43,041 nt of DNA from Acaryochloris sp. IP29b_bin.176 (lineage in GTDB: Bacteria; Cyanobacteriota; Cyanobacteriia; Thermosynechococcales; Thermosynechococcaceae), in NCBI GenBank assembly GCA_028285315.1, contig JANQPU010000304.1, forward strand, positions 1-43,041. The letters are read 5' to 3'. How positions within the stretch are numbered: the stretch's first letter is position 1; each line of letters starts with the position of its first letter. A program made the position numbers and the translations under genes. This document shows, one piece after another, positions 5,843 to 14,836 of the stretch. A model generated the notes under the pieces. It worked only from the letters and a program-made list of their open reading frames with translations. It was not told the DNA's origin and did no database searches.

Positions 5843-7627
5843 ATGGATCACGATAATGTTGAATCTAACCCTACGGAATCAGAACGCTTCAATTCCTTAT
5901 TAGCTAACGTCGAGGAGACCGAGGAATCTAAGAGCAGTGGAGATGCTCCCCAAATGAGTCATCGCTCTAGTTTTCGTCCCTTTCAGAGCCTATTGGCCTT
6001 GGGTATTTTCATCGTGCTTTCAGGTGGTATTTGGATAGCTGTTAAACACTTTGGTGGAACAGCAATGGCGGGCATGGACCATGGCACCATGGGCGACGGT
6101 TCTATGGATCATAGCAACATGTCCATGGAAGACATGATGGCGGTCAAGGGGGACCATAATGCTGTTCCCGTGCAGGTGGAAAAAATTCGTCCCAGCGTGT
6201 TGCAGGAGACCGTTAACTATACCGGGACGGTCTATCCCTACCTAGAAGTCACCGTTTATCCTCGCATTGCAGGGCAACTCAGAGACTATTCCATCTATCC
6301 GGGTGATCGCGTTCAGCAGGGCCAACTCATTGCCCAACTTGACGCATTAGAGCGGCGGACAGAACTAGAAGAGGCTCGGGCCGAGCGGAATGTTATGCAG
6401 GAAGTGCTGGCCGCCAACAAAGTTCAATTAGTAGAGCAACAACGCGAAATTGACCGTATGGTTGCTGAACTAGATTATATGAAGCTCAAGGCCAAGCGAT
6501 ACAAGGACTTGGTCGCTGGAGGAGCCTTAGCTCAAAATGATTATGATGCGGTTGCAGCGGAGGTTTCAGCCAAAGAATCTGCAATCTCTGGGGCTAAAAC
6601 GAGGCTAGTGCGGATGACAGCAGAGCTAGGGAGAGACCAGGCCATGATTAGCCAATCTCAAGCAAAAGCAAACACAGCAGTTGTCATGGCCCGCTACACA
6701 GCGATTACTGCACCTATCAGCGGGATTGTTCAGTCCCGTATGGCTGATCCAGGGGTGGTGGTCCAACCAGGCATGGGGGTGCTCAAAATTGGCGACTATA
6801 GCCGAGTGCGGTTGCGGGCGAACGTCGCCCAAGCTGATGCAGTTGGCATAGGTAAAGGGACCCGTGTCAAAGCCATGATTCCAGGCACGAAGATGAAGCC
6901 GATTACAGGTGAAATTACCAGTATTTTCCCCAGCACTGATCCCCAAACGCGCACAGTCACTGTTGAGGCCGTCGTTAACAATCCTGAGGATCAATTGCTC
7001 TCAGGACAGTTTCTAGAGATGCAGATTATCAAGGCCACCAAACCTGCAACATTGTCAGTTCCCCAGACCGCTTTGCATCAGTTTCAGGGAAAACCAGCGG
7101 TGTGGGTAATACAAGGCAGTGGTGAAGCCGCAACTGCTGAGCGTCGCATGGTAAAGCAAGGTGTAGTAAGTGGCGATCGCGTAGAAATCCTGCAAGGCTT
7201 AAGACCTAATGATCTTGTTATCGTCACAGGTTTTTCGCGTGTGCAAAACGGCTCGAAAATTGCCATGGTCGATGGGAAGGGAGAGTCTGTTGTTTCCTTG
7301 TCAGCTCCAACGGAGAGGACGGCGACCATTAAGCTGATCAATCCCAAGACGAAAGCAGTGAAGGCGGGGACTGCCGAGCTGATTCTGCAAGTACTCGATC
7401 CCAGGTCTCAATCTCCCTTAGCGGTCGATCAGTTGGTGGTAGATGTCACTATGCCAATGAAAAACATGGCTCCTATGACCACCATGGTAGACCTCAAAGC
7501 CTTACCAAAACCTGGTCAGTTCCGAGTGAAGACCCACTTTGGAATGAAGGGAGATTGGGTGATTAAAGCCCAAGTCAAGGATGCAAAGCATAAGGGACGT
7601 GCCCAGTTCAAGCTCACGGCTCAATAG
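5843..7627 (+). CDS. RND efflux periplasmic adaptor (CusB/HlyD family) with C-terminal FixH-like domain
   Basis: 594 residues. A cytoplasmic N-terminal tail of about 45 residues is unusual for adaptors. It is followed by one membrane helix (about 50-68), a Met/His segment (GMDHGTMGDGSMDHSNMSME, about 77-98) likely to bind Cu(I), a lipoyl/barrel-sandwich half, a long helical hairpin (about 175-290), the second lipoyl half (ITAPISGIVQSRM) and beta-barrel domains. A C-terminal domain (about 505-594) contains DVTMPMKNMAPM and KTHFGMKGDW. That last domain is the same fold type (FixH/YtkA-like) as the next gene product. The adaptor bridges the RND pump to an outer-membrane channel, which is not encoded here. 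No clear Shine-Dalgarno precedes the ATG. Metal specificity for copper is inferred from the motif and neighbours. Confidence 0.88.
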   Translation: MDHDNVESNPTESERFNSLLANVEETEESKSSGDAPQMSHRSSFRPFQSLLALGIFIVLSGGIWIAVKHFGGTAMAGMDHGTMGDGSMDHSNMSMEDMMAVKGDHNAVPVQVEKIRPSVLQETVNYTGTVYPYLEVTVYPRIAGQLRDYSIYPGDRVQQGQLIAQLDALERRTELEEARAERNVMQEVLAANKVQLVEQQREIDRMVAELDYMKLKAKRYKDLVAGGALAQNDYDAVAAEVSAKESAISGAKTRLVRMTAELGRDQAMISQSQAKANTAVVMARYTAITAPISGIVQSRMADPGVVVQPGMGVLKIGDYSRVRLRANVAQADAVGIGKGTRVKAMIPGTKMKPITGEITSIFPSTDPQTRTVTVEAVVNNPEDQLLSGQFLEMQIIKATKPATLSVPQTALHQFQGKPAVWVIQGSGEAATAERRMVKQGVVSGDRVEILQGLRPNDLVIVTGFSRVQNGSKIAMVDGKGESVVSLSAPTERTATIKLINPKTKAVKAGTAELILQVLDPRSQSPLAVDQLVVDVTMPMKNMAPMTTMVDLKALPKPGQFRVKTHFGMKGDWVIKAQVKDAKHKGRAQFKLTAQ

Positions 7628-7686
7628 AGAGTCAATAAATCTACTGCAATTCCCCAAACAAGACCAACATCTATGTGAGGACAGAC

Positions 7687-8166
7687 ATGAAGAACATTTT
7701 TGTGCCCCTCTCCCTGATCAGTATGCTGTTATTTGCCTGTAGTTCTCCATCAGGAGAACAAACTGCCAAGACATCGGATCATGCAGACGCTTTGCCAGAG
7801 AAGGCTGAGACTCCTGCCAATAGTAAAACGGACGGCATGGACCACAGCAAAATGCCAGATACAGAGCAGGCAAAGTCATCTAAGGATATTCATCTGGTGA
7901 GCCCAGAATCGGGTGAAGTGCCCATGGGCGATGCCGAAATTGTGGTTCACGTCGACAGGGAAAATCTTACACCAGATGATGTCTCCGTCGAAGTGTCAAT
8001 GCCGATGGAAGGCCAAGAAGATATGACATCTCTAGCACTAGTTGAATCCGGTGATCAAGCCCAAGAGTTCAAAATTAAAACTAACTTTGGTATGGCAGGT
8101 CCATGGATGGTTTCAGTGAAAGCTAAGGATGCTGAACCTGCAACCCTAGCCTTTAATGTCAAATAA
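7687..8166 (+). CDS. FixH/YtkA-like domain lipoprotein
   Basis: 159 residues from the ATG at 7687, chosen over the GTG at 7675 because GAGG lies 7 bases before the ATG and the protein then begins directly with a lipoprotein signal (MKNIFVPLSLISMLLFACSS; lipobox LFAC). A charged linker carries DGMDHSKMPD, echoing the Met/His motif of the adaptor. The C-terminal domain (about 75-159) has VEVSMPMEGQEDMT and KTNFGMAGPWMVSVKAKD. It aligns by eye with the C-terminal domain of the preceding adaptor. It likely sits at the membrane facing the periplasm and hands metal to, or tunes, the RND pump. This is inference from context; the domain family itself has no settled reaction. Confidence 0.8.
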   Translation: MKNIFVPLSLISMLLFACSSPSGEQTAKTSDHADALPEKAETPANSKTDGMDHSKMPDTEQAKSSKDIHLVSPESGEVPMGDAEIVVHVDRENLTPDDVSVEVSMPMEGQEDMTSLALVESGDQAQEFKIKTNFGMAGPWMVSVKAKDAEPATLAFNVK

Positions 8167-8171
8167 ACTGG

Positions 8172-11100
8172 ATGAAAGAGTTTCTCACCCGCTGGTCCAT
8201 TAAGCATCCGGTCATTGTCGCCGCGCTCTATATCGGCATCTTAATCCTGTCTCTTTTGGTCTTGCTGGGTCTGTCAGTGAGAATGATGCCCTATGTGGAA
8301 AGTCCATTAGTGGCCGTGATTACTCAAGCCCCTGGCACCCCACCAGAGGAGGTAGAAGCCTACATCACAAAGCCTCTTGAACAGCGGATGTCAGTGCTGG
8401 AGGATGTGCGTTTTGTTCGCTCAACGTCGCAGCAGAATTTATCCCTGATAACGGTGCAGTTTGGCTGGGGTGGCAACCTTGATAAGGCGGTCCAGTCTGT
8501 CCAAAGTCTGATGAACGCGGCGGAAGGCGACACGGAGCTGCAAGGTCTAAATGCCCGTTCCTATTGGGTATTGCCCATTGACCCATTAAATCGCCCGGTG
8601 TTGACTTTGGCACTGACGGGAGACCAGTGGGATCCAGTGAAATTGCGGGAGTTTGCTGATAATACCTTGGTGGATCGGCTCACCCAGGTGGATCAAGTAC
8701 AAGCGGTTTCGATTCTAGGAGGCTATCGTCGTCAGCTCCAGGTGATCGTGGATCGGCAAAAATTGGGAGCCTATGGTCTATCTATTGTCCAAGTGCGTGA
8801 TGCCCTTGACCGCAACAATCTCAGCCAAGGCTCTGGCATTCTCACACAAGGGGATAGCGAAATCCTAGTGCGTACCGACGAGCGAGTCCAAAATGCTGAG
8901 GTATTACTGGCCTATCCCCTGCTAGAGCAACAGGGTCAAGTCGTATACTTGCGGGATGTTGCCACAGTTCGAGATACCTTTGAAGAACGCCGCAGTGGTT
9001 ATCGCTACAACGGCCAAGCGGCTCTAGCCGTAAATGTGATTCAAAAACCGGATTCGAGTTCTCCGGCGGTGATTAAGCGGGTACGAGCCGAGCTAGAAAA
9101 AATCCAACAGGAATATCCAGGATTGGAATTTCAAGAAGCTTACGATAACTCCTTCTTGGTCAATATTATTTTGCAGAGCACATTTAAGGAGTTACTGATC
9201 AGTGTTCTTTTAGCGGGTGGAGTAATCTTAATTTTTTTAGAGGATTTCCGTGCCACGGCACTGATCATGATTTCCATCCCTACCTCGTTGGCGTTATCCA
9301 CGCTACCCTTTGGCCCCCTACACATGTCTCTCAACTCCTCCACGTTGATTGGTATGACAATGGCCATCGGTAAGTTGGTCGATGATTCCATCATTGTGAT
9401 CGATGCCATTGAACAAAAACTGCGTCAGGGTTTACGCCCTCTCCAAGCTGCTATTAAAGGCACAGGAGAGGTGTTTTTAGCCAGTGTTGCCGCTAGTTGT
9501 GTCATGGTGGCAGCGTTGCTGCCCACTATGCTATCGGGAGGACTGACAGGGCTGATGTTTGTGGGCCTGGTGTGGCCGATGGTTTTTGCCTTTGTGGCAT
9601 CAGTACTCGTATCAGTGACGCTGGTACCGTTGCTAGCGGTCGTGTTCTATCACGCTCGCCCCTCTACCAATCGCCGCACCTGGCTGCAAAAATTACTCTC
9701 TCCGGTAAACTATGGTTTTCGGCAACTCGTGCGGGGTTATAGTTGGCTGCTGCATTTGGCCCTCTGCAACCGGGAAATTGCGTTGGCAGTCCTGGCTTCT
9801 ACGATGGTATTGGCGATCGCCCTCTATCCCCTCGTCCCCCAAGAAATGATGCCTCTAGGCGATTCGGGGCAGTTTATGGTCACTTTAGAAATGGAGGCAG
9901 GCAGTTCCTTTGCCAAGACCGATTCCAGTACTGCTCAACTTGAAGTGCTGTTGCTCCAGCAGCCAGAGGTGGAAAAGATCTCATCTCAGGTGGGCTACGA
10001 GCTAACCCGCAACAGTACGTATTTCACTGGGTACAGTATGGGCAATGCTTATACTGCCTCGCTGATTGTGACCTTGAAACTAGCGCGCGATCGCGACATT
10101 TGGCAAGTCATGGATGCAGTTCATAATGATTCGCTGGCAACGATTCCAGGCATTCGGCGGCTGGCGCTCAAGGAAATGGGGGTGGATGTAATGGCAACCT
10201 CTGCGGCCCCGATTCAGCTAGCAGTCTATGGTGAGGATCTCGACACGCTCCATCATCTTGCCAACGATGTACTGCGAATTGCCGAAGATACGCCAGGGTT
10301 GATGATGGCCCAAACCAGTGCGGCCATGACTCAACCGGAGTTAATGCTCAATATTGATCGCCGCCGTGCCCAAGAATTGGGTCTGAATGTGGAAGCAATT
10401 GCCACCCAAGCTCGGTTTGCCCTTAATGGTGGCCTGACCCAGCGCTCCTATAATCGTCCTAATTTGCGCCAGAACTCCATTTTAATCCGCTACAACGAGG
10501 CAGATCGGGAGACGACTGCTGATTTAGAGAGTATCTACCTGACAACTCCGAATGGTGAACAGATTCCGCTGAATACGCTGGTGCAGCTTGAGTATCGCCA
10601 AGGTCCAACCCTAATTGAGCATATCAACGGTAAACGGGTGGTCTATGTGAATGGCTACTATCGGCGCAATGGACCAGCATCTATGGATTTAAGTATGGCC
10701 GTTGCGATGCGTGCTGGCGCGGAACTAGAGGTGCCGCCCGGCTATGGCATCGACTCCATGGGTGACATGACAGACATGATGATTGAGTTCGAGCGTTTAC
10801 TCAAAGGTCTCCTCGTTTCCCTAGTGTTGATCTATATCATCTTGGTCATTCAGTTCAACTCCTTTATTCACCCCTTGGTGATGATGTTATCGGTGCCGCT
10901 ACAGCTTGTGGGCGTGTTTGGAGGATTGATCCTCGCTAATCAAACCCTATCCACAGTTTCAATCTTGGGCATTATTATTCTGTCTGGTTTGTCTTTATCC
11001 GCCTCGATTTTACTTCTGGAGTTGATTCTTACAAAGCGACAAGAAGGCGTTCCTCGGGCAGAAGCGATCGCCCAGGCAGGACCTGTTCGACTTAAGGCGA

Positions 11101-11345
11101 TTGTGATGACGACGTTTACAACGTTAATTGTGGTAGTGCGGTTGGCATTCTTCCCAGAGATTGGTTCTGATGCCTATTCTTCAATCGCAACAGTAATTTT
11201 AGGTGGGCTAGTAATTTCAACTTTATTGACACTGATTGTGGTGCCGATTGTCTATACATTTGTGGATGATGCCATCATATTGATTCAAAAGTTATCGCGT
11301 ACTCAGCGACGACAACGAAAGTTACCTCAAGTGGATAAGCCCTAA
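8172..11345 (+). CDS. RND efflux transporter permease, heavy-metal type by context
   Basis: 1057 residues, normal RND length, starting five bases after the lipoprotein stop. The architecture is complete: N-terminal helix (VIVAALYIGILILSLLVLLG), porter domain with AVITQAPGTPPEEVE, and a first helix bundle including ISIPTSLALSTLPFG. Helix 4 carries GKLVDDSIIVIDAIEQ with the paired Asp of the proton relay. A second periplasmic half contains VDVMATSAAPIQLAVYG, and a second helix bundle follows. The trimeric inner-membrane pump expels substrates by proton antiport. The DVMATSAAPI segment resembles the Met-bearing porter segment of CusA, favouring a copper-type substrate. The VDD of helix 4 resembles drug-type pumps more than the CzcA pattern, so the substrate is not certain. 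Confidence 0.9.
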   Translation: MKEFLTRWSIKHPVIVAALYIGILILSLLVLLGLSVRMMPYVESPLVAVITQAPGTPPEEVEAYITKPLEQRMSVLEDVRFVRSTSQQNLSLITVQFGWGGNLDKAVQSVQSLMNAAEGDTELQGLNARSYWVLPIDPLNRPVLTLALTGDQWDPVKLREFADNTLVDRLTQVDQVQAVSILGGYRRQLQVIVDRQKLGAYGLSIVQVRDALDRNNLSQGSGILTQGDSEILVRTDERVQNAEVLLAYPLLEQQGQVVYLRDVATVRDTFEERRSGYRYNGQAALAVNVIQKPDSSSPAVIKRVRAELEKIQQEYPGLEFQEAYDNSFLVNIILQSTFKELLISVLLAGGVILIFLEDFRATALIMISIPTSLALSTLPFGPLHMSLNSSTLIGMTMAIGKLVDDSIIVIDAIEQKLRQGLRPLQAAIKGTGEVFLASVAASCVMVAALLPTMLSGGLTGLMFVGLVWPMVFAFVASVLVSVTLVPLLAVVFYHARPSTNRRTWLQKLLSPVNYGFRQLVRGYSWLLHLALCNREIALAVLASTMVLAIALYPLVPQEMMPLGDSGQFMVTLEMEAGSSFAKTDSSTAQLEVLLLQQPEVEKISSQVGYELTRNSTYFTGYSMGNAYTASLIVTLKLARDRDIWQVMDAVHNDSLATIPGIRRLALKEMGVDVMATSAAPIQLAVYGEDLDTLHHLANDVLRIAEDTPGLMMAQTSAAMTQPELMLNIDRRRAQELGLNVEAIATQARFALNGGLTQRSYNRPNLRQNSILIRYNEADRETTADLESIYLTTPNGEQIPLNTLVQLEYRQGPTLIEHINGKRVVYVNGYYRRNGPASMDLSMAVAMRAGAELEVPPGYGIDSMGDMTDMMIEFERLLKGLLVSLVLIYIILVIQFNSFIHPLVMMLSVPLQLVGVFGGLILANQTLSTVSILGIIILSGLSLSASILLLELILTKRQEGVPRAEAIAQAGPVRLKAIVMTTFTTLIVVVRLAFFPEIGSDAYSSIATVILGGLVISTLLTLIVVPIVYTFVDDAIILIQKLSRTQRRQRKLPQVDKP

Positions 11346-11496
11346 GCGTTAGATATTCACAGTATTTCTGTGGAGTTAGGTTCAACAAATGACTCTCCTG
11401 ATATGCACATGACAATAGGAATTCAACGATCTCTGTTGCAGTCTTGGAGGTATATGTTGGCCTCCTATCAAAATCTTTTTTTGAAAGCTGAATACC

Positions 11497-11832
11497 ATGT
11501 TTTTTCCCTACTCCTCCGATCTTGAAAAATCATCTGCCCAACCCCAGGTATTGGCGCACGGTGGTAGCCATACTGTGCGTGATCAACAGCAACCAAAACA
11601 GACGAAAGCGCCAATAATCAATCAAGAAAAGCCCACGTCCAAAACTTATGAACAGAAGCCAAAAGTCTCTCCCCCGACTGTGAAAACGGATCCTGCACCA
11701 GTGATGATGCAGCCCGAACAGATGATGGAGTCAGTGCTGGGACTGCCGTTTGGTTTGGGGGAATTGTCGTTAGCTGCAATTTTGGTCATGCCTCTGAGCT
11801 TGATAGCCCTTAAACGGATTGTGCAATCATGA
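11497..11832 (+). CDS. Hypothetical Pro/Gln/Lys-rich protein with C-terminal membrane helix
   Basis: 111 residues, not assigned to a family. The first 70 residues are low-complexity and rich in Gln, Lys and Pro (QQQPKQTKAP, KPKVSPPTVKTDP). A short Met-rich segment (VMMQPEQMMES) follows, then a hydrophobic helix (about 85-105, LAAILVMPLSLIALKRI). It may be a tethered periplasmic or cytoplasmic arm with a Met cluster at the membrane. It lies 151 bases after the RND gene, and its stop overlaps the next gene by 4 bases (ATGA), so the two are translationally coupled. The GTG codons are not better placed than the ATG at 11497. Confidence 0.6.
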   Translation: MFFPYSSDLEKSSAQPQVLAHGGSHTVRDQQQPKQTKAPIINQEKPTSKTYEQKPKVSPPTVKTDPAPVMMQPEQMMESVLGLPFGLGELSLAAILVMPLSLIALKRIVQS

Positions 11833-12113
11833 CTTCCATAAAACTCAATTTACGCCGTCTACACAGAGCCATTGCACCGTTAATGTGTGTACCCCTACTG
11901 TTAACGGTGACCACTGGCATGCTCTTTCAGATGGCGGCCACGAATCAGCAAGGAGACCAATTTCTCTGGCTCCTCGATTTGCACCGAGGGAAGTTTGGCC
12001 GCTTTAACCTAGAAACCGTTTATCCCTACCTCAACGGGCTAGGACTATTGACACTACTTTTGACGGGAACGTTGATGTGGTTTCAAATGCCATCGAAGCG
12101 GGGTAGGTTGTAG
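11829..12113 (+). CDS. Small PepSY-associated transmembrane protein
   Basis: 94 residues with two membrane helices: LHRAIAPLMCVPLLLTVTTGMLF (about 10-33) and YLNGLGLLTLLLTGTLMWFQM (about 65-86). The opening LHRxxAPL...TG and the LLDLHRGKFG stretch between the helices match PepSY-associated TM proteins, which are usually larger and associated with metal or iron reductases. This is a minimal two-helix version. It is coupled by ATGA overlap to the preceding gene and closes the metal-efflux operon. Its role in electron transfer or metal handling is a guess. Confidence 0.7.
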   Translation: MTSIKLNLRRLHRAIAPLMCVPLLLTVTTGMLFQMAATNQQGDQFLWLLDLHRGKFGRFNLETVYPYLNGLGLLTLLLTGTLMWFQMPSKRGRL

Positions 12114-12254
12114 GCATTAAAAATAGAAACTGCTCACGTTGAACCTTTGCGCAAGATAGGCCAATTCAACTCTCGCTACAGTCCCACCCCCTCATCTCAG
12201 AGGTTGCTTGTTACGATGACAGTAGTGGAGAGTGATCCGTTAAATTAAGACATT

Positions 12255-14651
12255 GTGATTGTTGAGAAAACCTTAGAACTGCTGGAGTGGGAGCGATTAT
12301 GCCAGCATCTGTCTACCTTTGCAGCCACCAAGTTAGGGGTTGCTGCAGCGGTTGATCTGTCTATTCCTAAAACCGTTGAGGCCAGTGAAACCTTACTGCA
12401 GCAGACGCAAGAGGTATATGACCTAGAAACTCAACTGCTGACTGCACTAACTTTTGAAGGAATTTATGATGTTCGGGCAGCACTGGTGCGATCGCACCGC
12501 CAAGGCATCCTCAGCGGTGAAGAACTGCTGCAAGTTGCCACCACCCTGGCGGGCAGCCGCAACCTCCGTCGCATCATCAACCGTTATCCCGAATTAGCCA
12601 GCCTTAACCAGCTCGTTGCCGACCTACGAACCTATCCCGAATTAGAGCAAGAAATCCGCCACTGCATCGATGAGCAAGGGGAAGTCGCCGACCGGGCCAG
12701 CGATAAGTTACTGGGCATTCGCGAACGTCAGCGGCAGGTGCGTAGCGACGTCCAAACCATTTTGCAACGGATTTTGCAGCGCAAGGGAGCGGCATTGCAG
12801 GAACGCCTGATTACCCAACGTAGCGATCGCTTTGTGGTGCCCGTCAAAGCCCCCCAAAAAGATGCTGTCCCCGGCATTGTCCATGATGCCTCCACCAGTG
12901 GGGCGACCCTCTACATCGAACCGAAAGCCACAGTAGAGCTAAATAATCGGCTCCGCCAACTCACTCGCCAAGAGCAGGCAGAAGCCGAAGCCATTCGCCA
13001 AGCCCTCACTGCAAAAATTGCTGAGGTGCATGAAGACTTAGAAGCGCTCCTTCAGATCGTGACAGCAGTGGATCTGGCCACCGCCCGAGCCCGTTACAGC
13101 TATTGGTTAGGCGCAAACCGCCCTCGCTTTGTCAACCGTGCAGAGGAAACACTGACGTTACGACGCTTGCGGCATCCGCTATTAGTCTGGCAGCAGCAGC
13201 ATGAGCAAGGCCCCGAGGTGGTTGCCATTGATGTGACGATTCAACCCCAGATCCACGTCGTGGCGATTACGGGTCCGAATACTGGCGGCAAAACCGTTAC
13301 CCTGAAAACTCTGGGATTGGCGACCTTAATGGCGAAGGTGGGGTTATTCGTTCCCGCCCAAGAACCTGTGGAATTACCTTGGTTTGATCAGGTGTTGGCT
13401 GATATTGGTGATGAACAGTCGTTGCAACAAAGTTTGTCTACCTTTTCTGGTCATATTCGGCGGATTCAAGAGATTATTGCAGCTCTTAGTGATCAGTCCC
13501 TGGTACTGCTGGATGAAGTAGGGGCGGGTACTGATCCACTCGAAGGGAGTGCTCTTGCCATTGCCCTGCTCCGATATTTAGCCGATCAGGCTCAGCTGAC
13601 GGTTGCCACTACCCACTTCGGCGAACTCAAGGCCCTTAAATACACAGATAACCGATTTGAAAATGCCTCGGTGGAATTTGATGATGAAACATTGCAGCCC
13701 ACTTATCGGTTGCTGTGGGGGATTCCGGGGCGTTCCAATGCCTTGATTATCGCCCAGCGGTTAGGGCTTAACGAGCAGGTGATCGCCCAAGCCCAAGCTC
13801 AACTGGAGGGTGAAACAGATGATGTCAATCAGGTGATTGCTGGCTTAGAAACCGAGCGTCGTCAGCAGGAAACTAAAGCTCAGGCTGCCGCCAAGCTGCT
13901 GCAAAGTACGGAGCAGCTTCATGAACAAGTGGCGAAAAAAGCCTCCGATCTAAAGCGTCAGGAACAAAAGCTGAGGCAAGAACAGGAAAAAGCGATTCAA
14001 GAAGAAATTCGGCGGGCCAAACAAGCGATCGCACAAGTGATCCGCGACCTCCAGCAGCAGCCCAAATCAGCCCCCGCTGCTCAGGTCGCTACCGAGCGTC
14101 TAGAAAAAATCGCCAATCAGCGCTTACCCTCGCGGCAAAAATCGCCAACGCCGCCCCCTCCCAAAGGCTTTCAACCTCAGGTAGGCGATCGGGTCCGTAT
14201 TCCCAGTATTGGTCAGAAGGCAGACGTCATTAAGATAACCCCCACCCAAGAACTGGTGGTCCAGTTTGGGATGATGAAAATGACCGTCAAACCCTCTGAG
14301 GTCGAGTCTTTAACGGGGGAAAAGGTCGCCCCGCTTCAGAAAATGGAAGTTGCACCTAAAAAAGACGTTGCGCCTAAGGACAATACACCTAAAAATTCTC
14401 AACCTATGATTCGCACCTCGGCAAACACCCTAGATTTGCGCGGCTCTAGAGTGACTGATGCGGAGGTCGTGATTGAAGATGCGATCACCAAAACCCACGG
14501 CCCCCTCTGGATTATTCATGGTCACGGCACGGGCAAACTCCGAAAAGGGGTACAAGCCTACTTGGACCAACATCCGCAAGTGGTACGGTATGAATTTGCG
14601 GAACAAGCTGATGGGGGAACGGGGGTGACGATTGCCTATTGTCATGCCTAA
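12255..14651 (+). CDS. mutS2: MutS2-family endonuclease/ATPase
   Basis: 798 residues from a GTG. N-terminal core and lever region, then the ATPase with Walker A ITGPNTGGKTVTLKTLG (about 338-355) and Walker B LVLLDEVGAGTDP (about 415). These are followed by a long Gln/Lys-rich coiled coil (about 520-620), a KOW-like segment (VGDRVRIPSIGQKADVI, about 642) and a C-terminal Smr nuclease domain (about 722-798) with LDLRG and HGHGTGKLR. MutS2 proteins lack the mismatch-recognition domain of MutS. They have been linked to suppression of recombination and, in some bacteria, to splitting collided ribosomes. The length and all motifs are normal. It starts 141 bases after the metal operon and is probably independently transcribed. 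Confidence 0.95.
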   Translation: MIVEKTLELLEWERLCQHLSTFAATKLGVAAAVDLSIPKTVEASETLLQQTQEVYDLETQLLTALTFEGIYDVRAALVRSHRQGILSGEELLQVATTLAGSRNLRRIINRYPELASLNQLVADLRTYPELEQEIRHCIDEQGEVADRASDKLLGIRERQRQVRSDVQTILQRILQRKGAALQERLITQRSDRFVVPVKAPQKDAVPGIVHDASTSGATLYIEPKATVELNNRLRQLTRQEQAEAEAIRQALTAKIAEVHEDLEALLQIVTAVDLATARARYSYWLGANRPRFVNRAEETLTLRRLRHPLLVWQQQHEQGPEVVAIDVTIQPQIHVVAITGPNTGGKTVTLKTLGLATLMAKVGLFVPAQEPVELPWFDQVLADIGDEQSLQQSLSTFSGHIRRIQEIIAALSDQSLVLLDEVGAGTDPLEGSALAIALLRYLADQAQLTVATTHFGELKALKYTDNRFENASVEFDDETLQPTYRLLWGIPGRSNALIIAQRLGLNEQVIAQAQAQLEGETDDVNQVIAGLETERRQQETKAQAAAKLLQSTEQLHEQVAKKASDLKRQEQKLRQEQEKAIQEEIRRAKQAIAQVIRDLQQQPKSAPAAQVATERLEKIANQRLPSRQKSPTPPPPKGFQPQVGDRVRIPSIGQKADVIKITPTQELVVQFGMMKMTVKPSEVESLTGEKVAPLQKMEVAPKKDVAPKDNTPKNSQPMIRTSANTLDLRGSRVTDAEVVIEDAITKTHGPLWIIHGHGTGKLRKGVQAYLDQHPQVVRYEFAEQADGGTGVTIAYCHA

Positions 14652-14777
14652 TAGTTGTGTTTCGACGTCCTCCTGTTCGTTCATCCTGGACGGATTGCTG
14701 GGCCTCTGTCTTTCTTTTTTTGCAAAGAAATGTTAGTGCTATTACAGCACCAGAGGGTCACCATAATGGCTGAAAAT

Positions 14778-14805
14778 TTGCCATTAACCAAAACTCTATT
14801 ACTAT
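14778..14805 (+). promoter_or_regulatory. Candidate promoter for the PAS-GGDEF-EAL gene
   Basis: TTGCCA (14778-14783), 16 bases, TACTAT (14800-14805), about 31 bases before the chosen ATG. An upstream hairpin-forming stretch (GTGCT / AGCAC around 14731-14745) may belong to the end of the mutS2 transcript. Confidence 0.35.
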
Positions 14806-14836
14806 CAGACATCATTTTTGCTGAGGATTGCTGCGT

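Noticed and set aside
6626-6994. 122-codon minus-strand frame inside the RND adaptor gene
   Set aside because: Antisense shadow of a strongly conserved gene; no independent signal.
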